From Ignavibacteriales bacterium (lineage in GTDB: Bacteria; Bacteroidota; Ignavibacteria; Ignavibacteriales; Ignavibacteriaceae): 64,000 bases of DNA. The stretch lies in the NCBI GenBank assembly GCA_016707585.1, contig JADJHL010000002.1:124001-188000 (forward strand), in the 5' to 3' direction. Made by a program: the position numbers and the translations under genes. The notes under the pieces are model-generated. The model saw nothing but the letters and a program-made list of their open reading frames with translations, did not search any database and was not told where the DNA came from. Position 1 is the first letter of the stretch. Every line of letters starts with the position of its first letter. Below are positions 54,971-63,917 of the stretch, one piece after another.

Positions 54971-55959
54971 TACTTAATCAATTCCTTCACTAATCTTTTA
55001 TCTGTTTTTATTTTGATTAGATCAGCAACAAGATTTGTAACAATAATCATTATTCCAGCAATAAGCGTACAACCAATCACTAAAGGGAAATCACGATTCA
55101 ATATTGCTTGCAAAGTTAATCTGCCCATGCCAGGCAGTGCAAAAATTACTTCAGTGATCAGTGCACCGCCAAGTAACAATCCAAATTCAATCCCGACTAT
55201 TGATATTAGTGGTTGAATAGCATTCGGCAATAAATGTTTTGAATAAATTATTTTTTCAGAATAGCCGCTTGCTCGCAAATTTGTAATAAATGTTTGGTTT
55301 GATGTTGACACTAAATTATCCCGCAAGTATTTGTAGAAGACTACAATTCCAGCAATAGAAAGTGTAATTAATGGCAAAAGCAAATGTGTAATTCGATCTT
55401 TAACATTTTCTAAAAAATTGTTTTCATCTGAATAAATTGTTCCGATTCCTGATGTTGGCAAAAGATTAAGTTTAACTGCAAATATGTAAATCAAAACCAA
55501 TGCAACTACAAATGATGGAATTGAATAAATGATAACAGATAAACCGCTTAGAAACTTATCAATAACTTTTCCCTGATTTTTGAAGGATGCTTTTGCAAGT
55601 AGTAACGCAATAAACAATTGTATCGCTAAACTAATTGAAGCAAATATTAATGTGAATAAAAAATAATCTTTAATAACACTTAGCACCGGTTGCCTGTAAT
55701 TATATGAAACTCCAAAATCGCCGGTAAGGATTTTTGAAACAAAAGCAAAATACTGGATGTAAATTGGTTTATCTAACCCAAAAGATTTTTGAACTTGTGC
55801 AGATAATTCCGGACTTAGTTTAGGTGAGAGAAATTTTTGAGACGGGTCACCTGGAGCGAGTCGAATTAAAACAAATACGAAAGTTATAAGAAGAAATAAG
55901 ACCAATAATGAAGTTAGAACTCTGTTAATAAGTGGTTTTAGAATTACCGATTTCATCAT
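54970..55959 (-). CDS. Oligopeptide-type ABC transporter permease, OppB/DppB-like
   Basis: A 329-residue inner-membrane permease with six helices. It shows the family's N-terminal FVFVLIRLAPGDPSQKFL, QVQKSFGLDKPIYIQYF, and the coupling motif LRASGYSEKIIYSKHLLPNA followed by FALPGMGRLTLQAILNRD. Length is normal. It opens the minus-strand operon oppB-oppC-kinase-activator and diverges from the two ATPase genes across 162 bp. No substrate-binding protein gene is nearby, so the transported peptide or metal chelate is unknown. Confidence 0.92.
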   Translation of the reverse strand: MMKSVILKPLINRVLTSLLVLFLLITFVFVLIRLAPGDPSQKFLSPKLSPELSAQVQKSFGLDKPIYIQYFAFVSKILTGDFGVSYNYRQPVLSVIKDYFLFTLIFASISLAIQLFIALLLAKASFKNQGKVIDKFLSGLSVIIYSIPSFVVALVLIYIFAVKLNLLPTSGIGTIYSDENNFLENVKDRITHLLLPLITLSIAGIVVFYKYLRDNLVSTSNQTFITNLRASGYSEKIIYSKHLLPNAIQPLISIVGIEFGLLLGGALITEVIFALPGMGRLTLQAILNRDFPLVIGCTLIAGIMIIVTNLVADLIKIKTDKRLVKELIK

Positions 55960-56121
55960 TTGAGGTTTTTAGATAAATGTTAAAACAATTTACATTTCTT
56001 GATAAAATAACCAGCTATACATACCATGACCGTTTTTAAAGAAACAATTTGAATAAGCATTAAACACTAATTATTCTTTGTGTAATTTATTATTTTGATT
56101 AACAAATACAAAAGTTTATTG

Positions 56122-56868
56122 ATGCTTAAAGTTGATATAAAAAATATTTCTAGAACTGACCAAGACAATAAAATTATTGTACTTCGCGATATTCACTTTA
56201 CAATTGATCCGGGAAAAGTTTATTTAATTCTAGGGAAAAACGGCAGTGGTAAATCGACATTAATAAAATCGCTGACTAATCTACTTAATAAAAACATTTT
56301 TGATATTGATGGTAGTGTAATATGGAATGATGAAAATATCTTAACAGTAAATGAAGATAAATTGATATTAATAAGAAAGAATGAAATTCGTTATGTTCTG
56401 CAAGATTTAACTAACAATTTTGATCCGTTAAAAAATATTAAATATTATTTTGACATTTCTGGTTTAAGTGAAGAGCCAATATCTAAACAATTGAAAGAAT
56501 TATTACTTCCAGATTATAAAACAATATCTCAGCTTTACCCCTATGAAATAAGCGGCGGAATGGCACAGCGATTATCTTTTCTGTTTGCAATTTTACCAAA
56601 ACCCAAATTAATAATTCTTGATGAACCAACTTCCGCAATTGATTACACAAACATCAATCTAATAAAATTAAAACTCGATGAACACATATCTTTAGGCAAC
56701 TCTGCATTAATTGTAACGCAAGATATCCAATTTGCAGAAAGGATTTCTGATGAGATTGCGTTTCTTGCAAATCAGACTTTAACAGAATTTAGAACAAAAG
56801 AATCTTTCTTTACCGCGCCTGATCCTTCTTATCTAAAGTTCATTAAAACATACAACGAGTTGAAATGA
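56122..56868 (+). CDS. ABC transporter ATPase, OppD-like, with Gln in the H-loop
   Basis: A 248-residue nucleotide-binding subunit. Walker A ILGKNGSGKST, Q-loop YVLQDLTNNFDP, signature ISGGMAQRLSF, Walker B LIILDEPTSAID. The switch histidine is replaced: the H-loop reads LIVTQDIQ. This site may hydrolyse ATP poorly and depend on the OppF-like partner, which has a normal His. It lacks the C-terminal oligopeptide extension with cysteines seen in many OppD proteins. The ATG at 56122 (MLKVDIKNISRTD) is used, not the TTG nine codons upstream. It overlaps the next gene by four bases. Confidence 0.88.
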   Translation: MLKVDIKNISRTDQDNKIIVLRDIHFTIDPGKVYLILGKNGSGKSTLIKSLTNLLNKNIFDIDGSVIWNDENILTVNEDKLILIRKNEIRYVLQDLTNNFDPLKNIKYYFDISGLSEEPISKQLKELLLPDYKTISQLYPYEISGGMAQRLSFLFAILPKPKLIILDEPTSAIDYTNINLIKLKLDEHISLGNSALIVTQDIQFAERISDEIAFLANQTLTEFRTKESFFTAPDPSYLKFIKTYNELK

Positions 56869-57656
56869 AAGATATCATTCTTAAAGTTGATGAACTTTTT
56901 TATAATGCTGGCGATTCAAACTCAATTGAAATAATAAAGAACATTTCGTTTGACGTTGAGCGAGGAAAAGTTATTGGAATTGCCGGCGAATCTGGCAGCG
57001 GTAAATCAACTTTAGCAAAACTATTATGTGGAATCTTAATCCCAACTTCAGGTAAAATCACAACTAACATTTCGCGAGATTGGAGCAAATCAAAACCAAG
57101 CCCAATTCAAATATTATTTCAGAATGATGGAAACTTAATTAATCCTTTTAGAAAAGTTAATGATGTTTTAAGGGAGTCGTTTAAATTAAAAACTAATATT
57201 AACAAGGACTTTTCTAATGAGATTAAAAATATTTTTAAGATATTTGATTTAAAAGAAGAACTACTAAATCAAAAAGGATCACAATTGAGCGGCGGTGAAC
57301 AGCAAAGAATCGCGATAGCTCGAATTATGATCGTTGAACCGGAAATTTTAATACTTGATGAACCGTTTTCTTCACAAGATGTTGAAGCACAATTAACGAT
57401 CTTAAATCTGTTGAAGAAACTAAAACAAGAATTTAACTTTACAGTAATTTGCATTTCGCACGATTTAAATATTCTAAATCATTTTGCGGATGATATTATG
57501 GTAATGTATAGTGGTAAAATTGTTGAATCTGGAAATGCATTAGAAATATTCTCAAATCCCAAAAATGATTACACTAAATTTTTAATGAGCGCACAATCAC
57601 TAAAACTTAGTAAAGAAGAAATAAAATCTTTCCGCAAAAGATATGAGCAAGACTAA
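56865..57656 (+). CDS. ABC transporter ATPase, OppF/DppF-like
   Basis: A 263-residue nucleotide-binding subunit and partner of the preceding gene (ATGA overlap). It has all motifs: Walker A GIAGESGSGKST, Q-loop ILFQNDGNLINPFRKV, signature QLSGGEQQRIAIARIM, Walker B ILILDEPFSSQD and H-loop CISHDLNIL. The NPFRKV Q-loop region is typical of the peptide-importer subfamily. With the divergent oppB and oppC genes it would make a complete importer core apart from the binding protein. It overlaps ybaK by 14 bases. Confidence 0.9.
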   Translation: MKDIILKVDELFYNAGDSNSIEIIKNISFDVERGKVIGIAGESGSGKSTLAKLLCGILIPTSGKITTNISRDWSKSKPSPIQILFQNDGNLINPFRKVNDVLRESFKLKTNINKDFSNEIKNIFKIFDLKEELLNQKGSQLSGGEQQRIAIARIMIVEPEILILDEPFSSQDVEAQLTILNLLKKLKQEFNFTVICISHDLNILNHFADDIMVMYSGKIVESGNALEIFSNPKNDYTKFLMSAQSLKLSKEEIKSFRKRYEQD

Positions 57657-58110
57657 TGCAATAAGAATTCTTGATTCCAATAACATCAAGTATGAAACTA
57701 TCTCTTACGAAGTTGATGAAAATGATTTATCCGGTGAAACAGTTGCAAATAAAGTTGGTGTTGATCCTGATATGGTTTTTAAAACTTTAGTATGCGTTGG
57801 AGATAAAACTTCTAATATAGTTTTTTGTATTCCGGTTACAACAGAGCTAAATCTAAAAAAAGCTGCTCAAGTAAGTAACAATAAAAAAGTTGAAATGATT
57901 CCTTTGAAAGATTTATTACCATTAACAGGCTACATTCGTGGTGGCTGTTCTCCAGTTGGAATGAAAAAACAATTTCCAACCTATGTTGATGAAACTGCTC
58001 AGCTTTATGAAAATATTTTTATTAGTGCTGGAATTAGAGGAACACAAATGAAATTGAAACCTAATGATTTGTTAAAATTAGTTAATGGAAATTATGCGGA
58101 ATTAATCTAG
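57643..58110 (+). CDS. ybaK: YbaK/EbsC-family Cys-tRNA(Pro) deacylase
   Basis: Editing enzyme that removes cysteine wrongly attached to tRNA-Pro. A 155-residue protein with DPDMVFKTLVCVGD, CIPVTTELNLKKAAQV and the hallmark TGYIRGGCSPVGMKKQFPTY. The lysine of VFKTL is the conserved active-site residue. Single-domain length is normal. The overlap with the ABC ATPase gene means co-transcription, but a functional link is not expected. It converges with ispD. Confidence 0.93.
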   Translation: MSKTNAIRILDSNNIKYETISYEVDENDLSGETVANKVGVDPDMVFKTLVCVGDKTSNIVFCIPVTTELNLKKAAQVSNNKKVEMIPLKDLLPLTGYIRGGCSPVGMKKQFPTYVDETAQLYENIFISAGIRGTQMKLKPNDLLKLVNGNYAELI

Positions 58111-58149
58111 TGATCAGAATTAATTTGAATTTTTAAATCTTTAAATTTT

Positions 58150-58824
58150 TCAATCTTTTAATTTCTTAAACAACTCAACATCTTCCTTTGTTGTTATCTT
58201 AAAATTAAAAACTGATCCTTCAACAATATTTACTTTTTTACCAATCCTTTTTACAAGCATAGATTCATCAGTACCAACAAAGTTTTCTTTTTCTGCTTTT
58301 ATTAAAGCTTTATAAAGATCTTTGTATTTAAATATCTGCGGCGTTTGCACATAATAGACTTCATCACGATTTAAATATTCATCAACATTTTTTTTCCCTT
58401 TTATCAAAGTATCTTTTGCTTTTATACAAACTAAAGCATTTCCAATTCTCTTTGCCGATAAAATTGAGTTTGTTAAAACATTTTCTGGAAGTAAAGCTCT
58501 TGCAGCATCATGAACAACTAATAAATCATTATCATTCGCATCAGAAGAGAGTACAGCATTGAAAACTGAATGTTGTCTTGTTTTTCCTCCTTCAACAATT
58601 AGCTCAACTTTTGTAAGCTTATATTTTTTTACAAGCTTAATAAGAAGTGAAAAATAATCTTGTTCCGCAGCAACAATTATTTTATTGATTAGTTTATTTT
58701 TTTGGAAAGCTTGAAGAGTGTAAACAATTATTTCCTTACCGTTAACTTTTAAATATTGTTTAGGAGTGGTCAGCCCACTCCTTAAACCTTTACCACCAGC
58801 AGGAATAATTGCTATGCAGTTCAT
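58150..58824 (-). CDS. ispD: 2-C-methyl-D-erythritol 4-phosphate cytidylyltransferase
   Basis: Third enzyme of the MEP isoprenoid pathway: CTP + methylerythritol phosphate to CDP-ME. It has the nucleotide-binding AIIPAGGKGLRSGLTTPKQYL, VHDAARALLPENVL and TPQIFKYKDLYKA motifs, plus GTDESMLVKRIGKKVNIVEG. The ATG at 58824 is preferred over an in-frame TTG at 58839. The start lies seven bases after the queA stop. The pathway supplies the precursors for the carotenoid cluster elsewhere in the window. Confidence 0.94.
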   Translation of the reverse strand: MNCIAIIPAGGKGLRSGLTTPKQYLKVNGKEIIVYTLQAFQKNKLINKIIVAAEQDYFSLLIKLVKKYKLTKVELIVEGGKTRQHSVFNAVLSSDANDNDLLVVHDAARALLPENVLTNSILSAKRIGNALVCIKAKDTLIKGKKNVDEYLNRDEVYYVQTPQIFKYKDLYKALIKAEKENFVGTDESMLVKRIGKKVNIVEGSVFNFKITTKEDVELFKKLKD

Positions 58825-58831
58825 ATAATTA

Positions 58832-59866
58832 TTAAACAATCAGCATTGCATCGCCGTAACTTAAAAAGCGATATTTATCTTTTAATGCTTTCTTATATGC
58901 TTTCATTACAAAATCTGTTTCGCCAAACGCACTTGTAAGCATCAATAGTGTTGATTCTGGAACATGAAAATTGGTTATTAACTTTTGCGTGACCTTAAAA
59001 ACATAAGGAGGATAAATAAATTTATCTGTCCATCCTCTTCCTTGTTTTACAAAACCATCAGCAGTTGTACTGGTTTCTAAAGCACGGCATGCACTTGTAC
59101 CTACAACAAAAATATTATGCTTAGCATGCATTGCTTTGTTGATCATCTCAGCAGAATGAGCGGAGATTTCATAATACTCAGAATCCATTTTATGTTTTGT
59201 AAGATCTTCAACTTCAACTGGTCTAAAAGTTCCCAATCCAATGTGAAGAATTACTGGAACAATATGAATTCCTTTCTTCTCAATCTTTTCTAACAACTTA
59301 GTTGTAAAGTGTAAACCTGCAGTTGGAGCTGCAACAGCGCCATCAACTCTGGCATAAACTGTTTGGTAGTTTTCTTTATCCTTTGGCTCTGGATCCCTTT
59401 TGATATATGGTGGAAGCGGAGTTAAACCAATTTTTTCTACAGCTTGAAATACATTTCCAGGCTGATTGAATCTTACAGTTCTTCCTCTTGAAGTTGTATT
59501 ATCAATAACTTCACACCAAAGATTGTTATCAAAATAAATCTTGTTGCCGATTCTAACTTTTCTTGCCGGATCAACAATTACATCCCAGATACAATCTTCT
59601 TTATTTAATTCTCTTAGAAGAAAAACTTCAATCTTTGCCTGTGTCTTTTCCTTCTTTCCATATAATCTTGCTTGAAAAACACGTGTCTCATTTACCACAA
59701 GCACATCACCTTTTTCCATATAATCAACAACATCAGAAAATTTCTGATCTTTCATCTCACCTGTTTCTTTATTTAAAACCAGTAATTTCGATTTATCGCG
59801 TGGACTAACAGGATATTTAGCGATTGATGTTTTTGGCAAATTATATTTGAAATCCGATAATTTCAT
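58832..59866 (-). CDS. queA: S-adenosylmethionine:tRNA ribosyltransferase-isomerase
   Basis: Transfers and isomerises the ribosyl part of SAM onto 7-aminomethyl-7-deazaguanine in tRNA, giving epoxyqueuosine. The 344-residue protein is canonical: MKLSDFKYNLPKTSIAKYP start, SPRDKSKLLVL, LVVNETRVFQARL, APTAGLHFT, HIGLGTFRPVEVEDL and NFHVPESTLLMLTSAF. It precedes ispD in the same direction with a seven-base gap. The gap upstream carries a dispersed repeat fragment. Confidence 0.95.
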   Translation of the reverse strand: MKLSDFKYNLPKTSIAKYPVSPRDKSKLLVLNKETGEMKDQKFSDVVDYMEKGDVLVVNETRVFQARLYGKKEKTQAKIEVFLLRELNKEDCIWDVIVDPARKVRIGNKIYFDNNLWCEVIDNTTSRGRTVRFNQPGNVFQAVEKIGLTPLPPYIKRDPEPKDKENYQTVYARVDGAVAAPTAGLHFTTKLLEKIEKKGIHIVPVILHIGLGTFRPVEVEDLTKHKMDSEYYEISAHSAEMINKAMHAKHNIFVVGTSACRALETSTTADGFVKQGRGWTDKFIYPPYVFKVTQKLITNFHVPESTLLMLTSAFGETDFVMKAYKKALKDKYRFLSYGDAMLIV

Positions 59867-59938
59867 TATCTCAACCTTCTCTTATTATTTTACTTTTCAC
59901 TTAATCACCGTGAGCGAGAAAGAGTATATCCGAACAAC

Positions 59939-59972
59939 AGATTCCTCTTCACTTCGCTCATCGGAATGACAT
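59939..59972. repeat. Dispersed repeat fragment with GGAATGACA end
   Basis: AGATTCCTCTTCACTTCG followed by CTCATCGGAATGACAT. The last bases match the ends of the elements at 20938-21025 and 23568-23600. It lies between ppdK and queA. Confidence 0.55.
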
Positions 59973-59982
59973 GTGAAATTAT

Positions 59983-62805
59983 TTATTTCTTCTTAGATAC
60001 TTTTTTCTTTACAACAACTTTCTTTTTAGCCACAGCTTTTTTAGCAACTGTTTTTTGGGATGAAGCTTTAGCAGGTTTTGCTTTCTTCATATCTTTAACA
60101 GCAGCTTGAGCAGCAGCTAATCTTGCAATCGGAACTCTGAATGGTGAACAACTTACGTAGTTCAATCCGATCTTATGACAGAACTCAACTGATTTTGGTT
60201 CGCCGCCATGTTCACCGCAAATACCAATTTTTAAATCAGGTCTTGTTCCACGTCCGCCAGCAACTGCAATTTCCATCAGCTTACCAATTGCATCTTGATC
60301 TATTGACTGGAATGGATCTTCAGGAAGAATTTTCTTTTCAAGATATTCAGGTAAAAATCCGCCTATATCATCACGTGAAAATCCAAATCCCATTTGTGTA
60401 AGATCGTTTGTACCGAATGAGAAAAACTGTGCAGTTTCAGCAATCTTATCTGCAGTTAAACAAGCACGTGGAATTTCAATCATTGTTCCTGTTAAGTGAG
60501 CAATTTTCTTTAATCCAAATTTTGCACAAACTTCTGCATGAACTTTTGTTACTATTTCATACTGATGTTTGATTTCATTTACGTGGCAAGTAACTGGAAT
60601 CATTATTTCTGGAAAAGGTTTTTTTCCTTCTTGTAATAATTCTGCAGTTGCCTCAAAGATTGCACGTACTTGCATTTCAGTAATTTCAGGATAAGTAATT
60701 CCTAATCTTACACCACGATGTCCCATCATCGGATTGTTTTCATGCAAAGCATCAGCGCGATTATTTAATTCATCAAGAGAAATTCCTAAACTTGCAGCAA
60801 GTTTTTCTCTTTCATCAGTTCTTGTTGGAACAAATTCATGTAATGGTGGATCTAATGTTCTGAAAGTTACTGGATATCCATCCATTGCATCCATTGTTCC
60901 TTTAACATCATGTTTAACGTGTGGGAACAATTCATTAAGAGCATCTATTCTTTCTTGTTCTGATTTAGAATGGATCATCTTACGAAGTTTGAATAAAGGT
61001 TCTTCAGAATGTTTTCCATAGAACATATGTTCTGTTCTGAAAAGTCCGATACCTTCAGCACCAAATGCTCTTGCACGTGCTGCATCTTCAGGAGTATCAG
61101 CATTAGTTCTAACTTTTAATTTTCTAACATCATCACATAATTTCATAAAAGCCTGGAAGTCAGGATTTTCTTCAGCAGCTTTAATCATTGGTAACTCGCC
61201 TAAATAAACAGTTCCTTTAGAACCGTTAAGTGTAAGCCAATCACCTTCTTTAATCGTAACACCACCAACTGCAAAAGTTCTTTCATCATAATTCATTTTG
61301 ATTGAGCCAGCACCAACGATACAGCATTTGCCCCAGCCACGTGCAACAAGTGCAGCGTGTGAAGTCATTCCACCACGAGCAGTTAAAATTGCCTGTGCAG
61401 CGCGCATTCCTTCGATATCTTCTGGGTTGGTTTCTTCACGTACAAGAATTATTCTCTTACCTTCTTTAGCCCAAGCAACGGCATCATTAGCATTAAATAC
61501 AACTTGTCCTGATGCGCCGCCTGGTCCTGCTGGTAATCCTTTTGCAACTGCTTTTGTTTTTACTTCAACAGCAGGATCAATTATTGGATGAAGTAATTCA
61601 TCAAGCTGTGATGGTTGAACGCGCATTACAGCTTCTTCTTTAGAAATTAATTTTTCTTTATACATATCAAGAGCCATCTTTACTGCAGCAGGGCCGTTTC
61701 TTTTTCCAACACGGCACTGTAGCATATAAAGTGTTCCATCCTGAATTGTAAATTCAATATCAAGCATATCGTGATAATGTTTTTCCAATGTTCTCTGAAT
61801 ACCATGAAGTTGTTTATAAGTAGTTGGCATTCCTGTTTCAAGTGATTCAAGATGTTCTGTATGTTCACTCTTACCAACTTCGTTAATTGGATTTGGAGTT
61901 CTGATACCAGCAACAACATCTTCACCTTGTGCGTTTGTTAACCATTCGCCATAAAAATAATTTTCACCGGTTGCTGGATTACGTGTGAATGCAACACCTG
62001 TTGCAGAACTATCACCCATATTTCCAAACACCATTGATTGAACGTTTACTGCAGTTCCCCATTCATCAGGGATGCCTTCTATTCTTCTGTAAGAAATTGC
62101 GCGTCTTCCCATCCAGCTTTGGAATACTGCAGAAACTGCGCCCCAAAGTTGTTCCATCGGATCTTCTGGAAAAGGTTTTCCTAAAACTTCCTGTACTTTT
62201 GCTTTGTAGATTTCAATCAATTCTTTTAGATCATCAGCGGTTAAATCTGTATCTGCATGAGCACCGCGAGCTTCCTTCATCTTGTGAAGTTCTTTTTCTA
62301 ATTGCTGTCTTACGCCCTTACCTTCTTCAGGTTCGATGCCGGCAGCTTTTTCCATAACAACATCACTGTACATTTGAATTAAACGGCGATGCGAATCATA
62401 AACAAATCTTGGATTGCCTGTTTTTTTAATTAATGCTTCACGAGTTTCGTTATTCAATCCTGCATTAAGAATTGTTTCCATCATACCAGGCATTGATGCA
62501 CGCGCACCAGAACGAATTGAAAGCAGTAAAGGATTTTGTAAATCACCAAACTTAGCTCCCATTTGTTTTTCAACTTTTGCAAGAGCATCTTTAACTTGTT
62601 TCTCAAGTTCTTTGGGATATTTTTTCTTGTTCTTGTAGTACGCTGTGCATACTTCTGTTGTAATTGTAAATCCTGCAGGTACAGGAAGTCCAATGTTAAC
62701 CATCTCAGCAAGGTTTGCACCTTTACCGCCAAGCAAAGATTTCATCTCTGACTTGCCTTCTGCTTTTTTACCACCGAAGTAGTAAACATATTTTGTTTGA
62801 GCCAT
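59983..62805 (-). CDS. ppdK: Pyruvate, phosphate dikinase with lysine-rich C-terminal tail
   Basis: Interconverts pyruvate + ATP + Pi with PEP + AMP + PPi. The ATP-grasp domain has KSLLGGKGANLAEM and SIRSGARASMPGMMETILN. The swivelling phosphohistidine domain has ARGGMTSHAALVARGWGKC with His483. The PEP/pyruvate barrel has EGIGLFRTEHMFY, NPMMGHRGVRLG, SFGTNDLTQMGFGFSRDD and GICGEHGG. The core ends near residue 905; about 36 more residues (AKPAKASSQKTVAKKAVAKK and on) form a histone-like tail absent from usual PPDK. GGAGG precedes the start. Direction in vivo (gluconeogenic or glycolytic) is unknown. Confidence 0.96.
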   Translation of the reverse strand: MAQTKYVYYFGGKKAEGKSEMKSLLGGKGANLAEMVNIGLPVPAGFTITTEVCTAYYKNKKKYPKELEKQVKDALAKVEKQMGAKFGDLQNPLLLSIRSGARASMPGMMETILNAGLNNETREALIKKTGNPRFVYDSHRRLIQMYSDVVMEKAAGIEPEEGKGVRQQLEKELHKMKEARGAHADTDLTADDLKELIEIYKAKVQEVLGKPFPEDPMEQLWGAVSAVFQSWMGRRAISYRRIEGIPDEWGTAVNVQSMVFGNMGDSSATGVAFTRNPATGENYFYGEWLTNAQGEDVVAGIRTPNPINEVGKSEHTEHLESLETGMPTTYKQLHGIQRTLEKHYHDMLDIEFTIQDGTLYMLQCRVGKRNGPAAVKMALDMYKEKLISKEEAVMRVQPSQLDELLHPIIDPAVEVKTKAVAKGLPAGPGGASGQVVFNANDAVAWAKEGKRIILVREETNPEDIEGMRAAQAILTARGGMTSHAALVARGWGKCCIVGAGSIKMNYDERTFAVGGVTIKEGDWLTLNGSKGTVYLGELPMIKAAEENPDFQAFMKLCDDVRKLKVRTNADTPEDAARARAFGAEGIGLFRTEHMFYGKHSEEPLFKLRKMIHSKSEQERIDALNELFPHVKHDVKGTMDAMDGYPVTFRTLDPPLHEFVPTRTDEREKLAASLGISLDELNNRADALHENNPMMGHRGVRLGITYPEITEMQVRAIFEATAELLQEGKKPFPEIMIPVTCHVNEIKHQYEIVTKVHAEVCAKFGLKKIAHLTGTMIEIPRACLTADKIAETAQFFSFGTNDLTQMGFGFSRDDIGGFLPEYLEKKILPEDPFQSIDQDAIGKLMEIAVAGGRGTRPDLKIGICGEHGGEPKSVEFCHKIGLNYVSCSPFRVPIARLAAAQAAVKDMKKAKPAKASSQKTVAKKAVAKKKVVVKKKVSKKK

Positions 62806-62853
62806 AATTACCTTTCCTCCGTTATAAGATTATCAATTAATCAAATTATCTTT

Positions 62854-63906
62854 TTACGAAGCGTTTTTTAGTTTATTAATTAAATATTGTTTGAATGATT
62901 CTTCATCATCCATACACAAGTTTATTTTAAGATAAAAAATTTCAATATCGTCAAATTCTCTTTTAAATCTTGAAAGCTTTACTGCATCCTTTTCTGTTGT
63001 TACTACTGAATGCGAATTTGTTGTATAAAATTGCTTTCTTATTTGCTGAACTTCTTTTAATGTATAATTCTTATGATCTCTGAAAATCATTTTGTTCTGT
63101 GTATTTACGTGAACTTTACTCAATACATTTAAGAACGATTTTGGATTTGCAATTCCAGATACAACCAAACTTTCCTGTCCTTTAAAATCATCAAGATCAT
63201 ATTCAATCTTTTTAACCGCATCTACAAAACTTATTGCTTTGTAATAAGATGTAAAGATTTTTTTTCCTTCAAAATGATCTTTTATTTCTGATTTTATTTC
63301 TTCTTTTTCCAGAAACTTTCTGTTTAAGATGATCGAATCTGCTCTAATTAAAGATTCAAATCCTTCACGCAAATCGCCAAGTGGTAAAAGATTATGAGTA
63401 AAGAAACTTTTAGTATTAACAAAACTTTGATCGATTATCACAATGTCAATATCACGATCAATCCATCGATGTTGAAATGCATCATCTAAAACAATTGAGT
63501 TGATTCCGGTATCTTCAATTAATCTTTTTGCACCTTTAACACGATTTTCAGAAACAGCCGCAGCAACTTTACATTCTAATGCAGTGTGATAAATTTCATC
63601 TCCACATTCTTCTACTGAAGTTAAAATCTCATCACCATTGGAAACTAATTTGTATCCGCTGGATTTTCTTCCATAACCACGACTTAAGACTCCAACTTTG
63701 TAACCCGAGTTTTTAAGAAGATTAGTTACATAAATTACAAGTGGAGTTTTACCAGATCCGCCAACATTTATATTGCCAATAGAAATAACTTTTGCATTAA
63801 CCTTTTCAGATTTAAAAACAGACTTATCAAAGAACAAATTTCGCAATGAAATTATTAATCCATACAAAAGCACAAATGGTGCTAATAATAATTTTACGAA
63901 TTTCAT
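62854..63906 (-). CDS. lpxK: Tetraacyldisaccharide 4'-kinase
   Basis: Phosphorylates lipid IVA precursor at the 4' position in lipid A synthesis at the inner membrane, so this cell makes lipopolysaccharide-type outer membrane. A 350-residue protein with an N-terminal hydrophobic anchor (about 5-22) and P-loop SIGNINVGGSGKTPLVIYV (44-54). VGVLSRGYGRKSSGYKLV, NSIVLDDAFQHRWIDRDIDI, SGIANPKSFLNVL and FRDHKNYTL are family motifs. Normal length. It follows the partial xseB-like frame by 11 bp. Confidence 0.95.
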   Translation of the reverse strand: MKFVKLLLAPFVLLYGLIISLRNLFFDKSVFKSEKVNAKVISIGNINVGGSGKTPLVIYVTNLLKNSGYKVGVLSRGYGRKSSGYKLVSNGDEILTSVEECGDEIYHTALECKVAAAVSENRVKGAKRLIEDTGINSIVLDDAFQHRWIDRDIDIVIIDQSFVNTKSFFTHNLLPLGDLREGFESLIRADSIILNRKFLEKEEIKSEIKDHFEGKKIFTSYYKAISFVDAVKKIEYDLDDFKGQESLVVSGIANPKSFLNVLSKVHVNTQNKMIFRDHKNYTLKEVQQIRKQFYTTNSHSVVTTEKDAVKLSRFKREFDDIEIFYLKINLCMDDEESFKQYLINKLKNAS

Positions 63907-63917
63907 CTAATCCTTAC

